From: Streptomyces sp. NBC_01233
GTDB lineage: Bacteria > Actinomycetota > Actinomycetes > Streptomycetales > Streptomycetaceae
NCBI RefSeq assembly: GCF_035989305.1
Contig: NZ_CP108514.1
Location: 4,154,501 to 4,218,500, forward strand
Direction of reading: 5' to 3'
DNA: 64,000 bases
The notes under the pieces: model-generated
What the model saw: the letters and a program-made list of their open reading frames with translations, nothing else
Told to the model about the DNA's origin: nothing
Database searches by the model: none
Made by a program: the position numbers and the translations under genes
Part shown: piece by piece, positions 61,431 through 64,000 of the stretch
Layout: each line of letters begins with the position of its first letter
Position numbering within the stretch: the stretch's first letter is position 1

Positions 61431-62389
61431 CGGACGGCCTCCTTGGGCTGGTCGGGGACGTTCGTCGCGCCGGTCAGGGCGAAGAAGACGTCGTCGAGGT
61501 CGGGGGTGTGCACGGTCAGTTCGTCGGCCTCGATGCCGGCGGAGTCCAGCCGGTCGAGGATGGCGCGGAGCTCGCGCTGGCTGCCGTCGCTGGGGATCTG
61601 CAGGGCAAGGGCCTCGTCGTCCCTGGTGACGTCGCGCAGGGTGGCGGTGGCGGTCCGGTACGCGGCCGGGTCGGCGAAGCGCAGTCGCACGTGTCCGCCG
61701 GGGATGAGCCGCTTCAGCTCCTCGGCGGTGCCCTGGGCGGCGATCCGGCCGTCGTTGAGCACGGCGATGCGGTCGGCCAGCTGGTCGGCCTCCTCCAGGT
61801 ACTGGGTGGTGAGGAAGACGGTGACGCCGTCGGCGACCAGCTCGCGGATGATCTGCCACATGGTGTGGCGGGAGCGCGGGTCGAGGCCGGTGGTCGGCTC
61901 GTCGAGGAAGATGATCCGCGGACCGCCGGCCAGCGTCATGGCGATGTCCAGGCGGCGCTTCATGCCGCCGGAGTACGTGGACGCCGGCTTCTTCGCGGCC
62001 TCGACCAGGTCGAAGCGCTCCAGCAGCTCGGCGGCCACCCGCCGCCCCTCGCTCTTGGACAGGTGGTGCAGGTCCGCCATGAGGAGCATGTTCTCCTCGC
62101 CGGTGATCAGGCCGTCGACGGCGGAGAACTGCCCGGTGACACCGATCGCGGCCCGCACCGCCTGGGGGTCGGCGGCCAGGTCGTGGCCGCCGACGTGGAT
62201 GCCGCCGGTGCCCGGGTCGGCGGAGGTGAGGGTGGAGAGGATCTTGACGGCGGTGGTCTTGCCGGCGCCGTTCGGGCCGAGCAGGGAGAAGATCGTTCCT
62301 TCGGGAACGGTCAGGTCGACGCCGTCGAGCACGACCTTGTCGCCGTAGGACTTGCGCAGCCCGTGCGCCGCGATGGCCAGGTTCGTCAT
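61427..62389 (-). CDS. ABC exporter ATPase (DrrA-like)
   Basis: 320 codons, ATG 62389. Walker A LGPNGAGKTTAVKIL, Q loop VTGQFSAVD, signature STYSGGMKRRLDIAMTLAG, Walker B IIFLDEPTTGLDPRSR, H loop LTTQYLEEADQLADRI, and the C-terminal DrrA domain (LDRLDSAGIEADELTVHTPDLDDVFFALTG). It powers the permease encoded next. Confidence 0.96.
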   Translation of the reverse strand: MTNLAIAAHGLRKSYGDKVVLDGVDLTVPEGTIFSLLGPNGAGKTTAVKILSTLTSADPGTGGIHVGGHDLAADPQAVRAAIGVTGQFSAVDGLITGEENMLLMADLHHLSKSEGRRVAAELLERFDLVEAAKKPASTYSGGMKRRLDIAMTLAGGPRIIFLDEPTTGLDPRSRHTMWQIIRELVADGVTVFLTTQYLEEADQLADRIAVLNDGRIAAQGTAEELKRLIPGGHVRLRFADPAAYRTATATLRDVTRDDEALALQIPSDGSQRELRAILDRLDSAGIEADELTVHTPDLDDVFFALTGATNVPDQPKEAVR

Positions 62390-62401
62390 GGTGGGTGCTC
62401 C

Positions 62402-63073
62402 TCAGATGCTGCGGGCGGTGATGTCGCCGTAGGCGGTGGTCGCGTGGATGGTGAGGGCGGCGGTGGCGCCGTCGCTGTTCCGCAGGGAGTTGTGGATCCG
62501 GCCGTGGCCGGTACCGGCGTCCAGGGAGGCGCAGACCCCGCGGGCGGCGCCGACCGACACGTCACCGGCCTGGGTCCGCAGCTCGACCACACCGTGCACC
62601 GCCTCGGCGACCTTGATGTCGCCCTTCTGCGTGCTGACCCGGGCGGGACCGCCCAGCCGGCCGACCGACACGTCACCCGCCAACAGCGTCAGCTGCGCAC
62701 CGGCGGTCTCGTCGAGCTTGACCGTGCCCTGCGCCGCCTCGAACGCGACGTCACCGAGGCGTCCGACCCCGCGGAACTCGGCACTGGCCGCCTTCGCCTC
62801 GACCCGGGAACCCGCCGGCAGCCGGACCGTCACCTCGACCGACCCGGAAGCCCCGAGGAGCCGGTTCCTCCCCTCCGGCGTCGTGATCCGGAGAACCCCC
62901 TCGCCGTACTCGACGGTGGTCTGCTCCGCCGCCTTCACGTCACGGCCCTTCGAAGCGTTCGCCGGCAGCACCTCGACCCGGGTGTCCGCCCGGTCCGCGG
63001 CGATGAAGCGGATACGACCCGCCGGAATGTCGAGGACGGCCGAGACGGGGGCGGGGGTGTCGAACTTCTGCAT
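62402..63073 (-). CDS. DUF4097-family beta-strand repeat protein
   Basis: 223 codons, ATG 63073 behind GGAGAAGGAG. Repeating short beta strands (VSAVLDIPAGRIRFIAADRADTRVEV, SAEFRGVGRLGDVAFEAAQGTVKLDE, GDVSVGRLGGPARVSTQKGDIKVAEAVHGVVELRTQAGDVSVG) predict a right-handed beta helix. Such proteins often sit with drug exporters or sigma/anti-sigma genes. It starts the exporter operon, 12 bases before the ATPase gene, and faces the regulator at 63318. Confidence 0.88.
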   Translation of the reverse strand: MQKFDTPAPVSAVLDIPAGRIRFIAADRADTRVEVLPANASKGRDVKAAEQTTVEYGEGVLRITTPEGRNRLLGASGSVEVTVRLPAGSRVEAKAASAEFRGVGRLGDVAFEAAQGTVKLDETAGAQLTLLAGDVSVGRLGGPARVSTQKGDIKVAEAVHGVVELRTQAGDVSVGAARGVCASLDAGTGHGRIHNSLRNSDGATAALTIHATTAYGDITARSI

Positions 63074-63138
63074 CGTGCTTCTCCTTCTCCAGCGGCGGGC
63101 ACTCCATCGGCCCGTCGTTTCTGATGAACGAAAAGCTA

Positions 63139-63268
63139 CGTTGCATTCACAGATTCAGCAACGAGTTCGTTGCGCACAGAAGACATTACCGCAGCTCAGA
63201 ACAGGTAATTCATTGCAATGGATCTGATTTCAATGCAACAACTCGCGCCCATCACGTTGCAATGAATG
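63139..63268. promoter_or_regulatory. Four GTTGCAWT repeats in the divergent promoter region
   Basis: GTTGCATTCA (63139), CATTGCAATG palindrome (63210-63219), GTTGCATTGAA on the minus strand (63238-63228) and GTTGCAATGAATG (63256). They lie in the AT-richer 244-base space between the exporter operon and its probable regulator, and would suit binding of that regulator to both promoters. Confidence 0.7.
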
Positions 63269-63317
63269 AAGACTGAACGCTATGCTCGACCCACCACGGA
63301 CCACGAAGGAGGCCGCC

Positions 63318-64000
63318 ATGCCGGGAGGCAGACTCACCCAGCAGGAACGCCAGCAGATCGCGGTGGGGCTGGCCGACGACCTCGCCTACGCGGAGATCGC
63401 CAGACGCCTCGACCGGCCGACCTCGACGATCACGCGCGAGGTCATGCGCAACGGCGGCCCCGCCTCCTACCGCGCCGAACTGGCCCACCGCGCCACCGAA
63501 CGCCGCGCCCACCGCCGCAGGCAGCCCGCACCCCGGGGGGCGCAGGCCCCCGAGCAGGCCCACGGACGCGACGCCGAGGCCGTGCGCGCGTACGAGGAGA
63601 CGTTCACGACCCTCTTCACACAGCAGGGCCTGCCCACGATGACGGCCCGCGTGCTGGCGTCCCTCTACACGACCGACGCGGGCAGCCTCACCGCGTCCGA
63701 ACTCGTCCAGCGCCTCCAGGTCAGCCCGGCGTCCATCTCCAAGGCGGTGGCGTTCCTGGAGAGCCAGGGCCTCATCCGCCGGGAACGCGACGACCGCCGC
63801 CGCGAGCGCTACGTCGTCGACGACGACGTCATGTACCAGTCGACGATCGCCGGCGCCCGGGCCAACGCCCTGCTCGCCGAGACCGCACGCCAGGGCGTCA
63901 CCATCCTCGGCCACGGCACCCCGGCCGCCGCCCGCCTGGAGAACATCGCCCGCTTCGTCGACTTCGTCTCCGAGAGCATCGCCCGCGCCGCGGACCAGGC
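63318..64000 (+). CDS. MarR/GbsR-like regulator with IS30-type N-terminal HTH (partial)
   Basis: Runs off the window; 227 codons seen. ATG 63318 behind GAAGGAGG. Residues about 6-50 (LTQQERQQIAVGLADDLAYAEIARRLDRPTSTITREVMRNGG) form an HTH_38 domain, as in IS30 transposases. After a basic linker, a winged helix of the GbsR/MarR type follows (LTASELVQRLQVSPASISKAVAFLESQGLIRRERDDRRRERY, about 120-165), then a helical dimer part. Two DNA-binding heads in one chain fit the several operators in the space before it, and divergent layout suggests it represses the exporter operon. Confidence 0.82.
   Translation, partial: MPGGRLTQQERQQIAVGLADDLAYAEIARRLDRPTSTITREVMRNGGPASYRAELAHRATERRAHRRRQPAPRGAQAPEQAHGRDAEAVRAYEETFTTLFTQQGLPTMTARVLASLYTTDAGSLTASELVQRLQVSPASISKAVAFLESQGLIRRERDDRRRERYVVDDDVMYQSTIAGARANALLAETARQGVTILGHGTPAAARLENIARFVDFVSESIARAADQ

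Overview
The window is about 72% GC, nearly fully coding, and carries DUF397/XRE pairs, leaderless promoters, RpiR and DasR signals, HbpS/SenS/SenR and a GAF-PAS-GGDEF CdgB-type protein. That combination points to a Streptomyces chromosome, core rather than arm. From memory (not computed), the order groEL2 - cold shock - cysO-like - thrC - otsA - otsB - sugar binding protein - nagK - nagA - cdgB - terD - hbpS - senS - senR resembles the S. coelicolor SCO4296-SCO4274 region.

Layout. 1-5 kb: end of a helicase, an XRE regulator with a DUF397 partner, cutC and an HD hydrolase around a DasR-like box, and an MFS exporter. 5-8.5 kb: a caspase-like protease overlapping an alpha/beta hydrolase, then two small genes. 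8.5-12.4 kb: a MurNAc recycling cluster (RpiR regulator, MurQ etherase, PTS EIIBC). 12.4-26.7 kb: mixed genes, including a second XRE/DUF397 pair, a beta-propeller membrane protein, a subtilase beside a free I9 inhibitor, a Ser/Thr kinase, an internally deleted SDR, a stand-alone trpF, a paralogous pair and a Uma2 nuclease. 26.7-32.3 kb: groEL2 with two CIRCE operators, a cold-shock gene, and a thrC-cysO-like operon behind a SAM-I riboswitch, then gpgS. 32.3-35.2 kb: trehalose genes otsA and otsB. 35.3-40 kb: amino-sugar genes (binding protein, nagK, nagA, PfkB kinase) with two DasR-like boxes. 40-46 kb: SapA-like secreted protein, CBM protein, cdgB with a Crp-like box, flavin reductase, arfB, terD, GNAT. 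46-48.8 kb: a worn segment with an IS5-type remnant and a frameshifted leucine-rich-repeat gene. 48.8-55.8 kb: M1 peptidase lipoprotein, hbpS divergent from senS-senR, two unknown overlapping genes, pentapeptide-repeat protein and a GNAT. 55.8-57.2 kb: a complete IS701-type element. 57.2-64 kb: antibiotic kinase, DsbA-like lipoprotein, FAD oxidoreductase, tRNA-Thr(TGT), and an ABC exporter operon divergent from its probable regulator.

How parts fit. Three DasR-like boxes share the core TGGNNTAGACCT and tie cutC to the GlcNAc genes nagK/nagA and an orphan sugar-binding lipoprotein. With MurQ and the MurNAc-type PTS, the window is rich in cell-wall amino-sugar recovery. A SAM-I riboswitch places threonine synthase and a CysO-like sulfur carrier (ending GGC) under methionine/SAM control. 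Two observations suggest recent change: the IS701 copy sits at the -10 element of a GNAT gene, and trpF is present in a genus that usually uses bifunctional PriA instead. No CRISPR array, rRNA or large biosynthetic cluster was seen.
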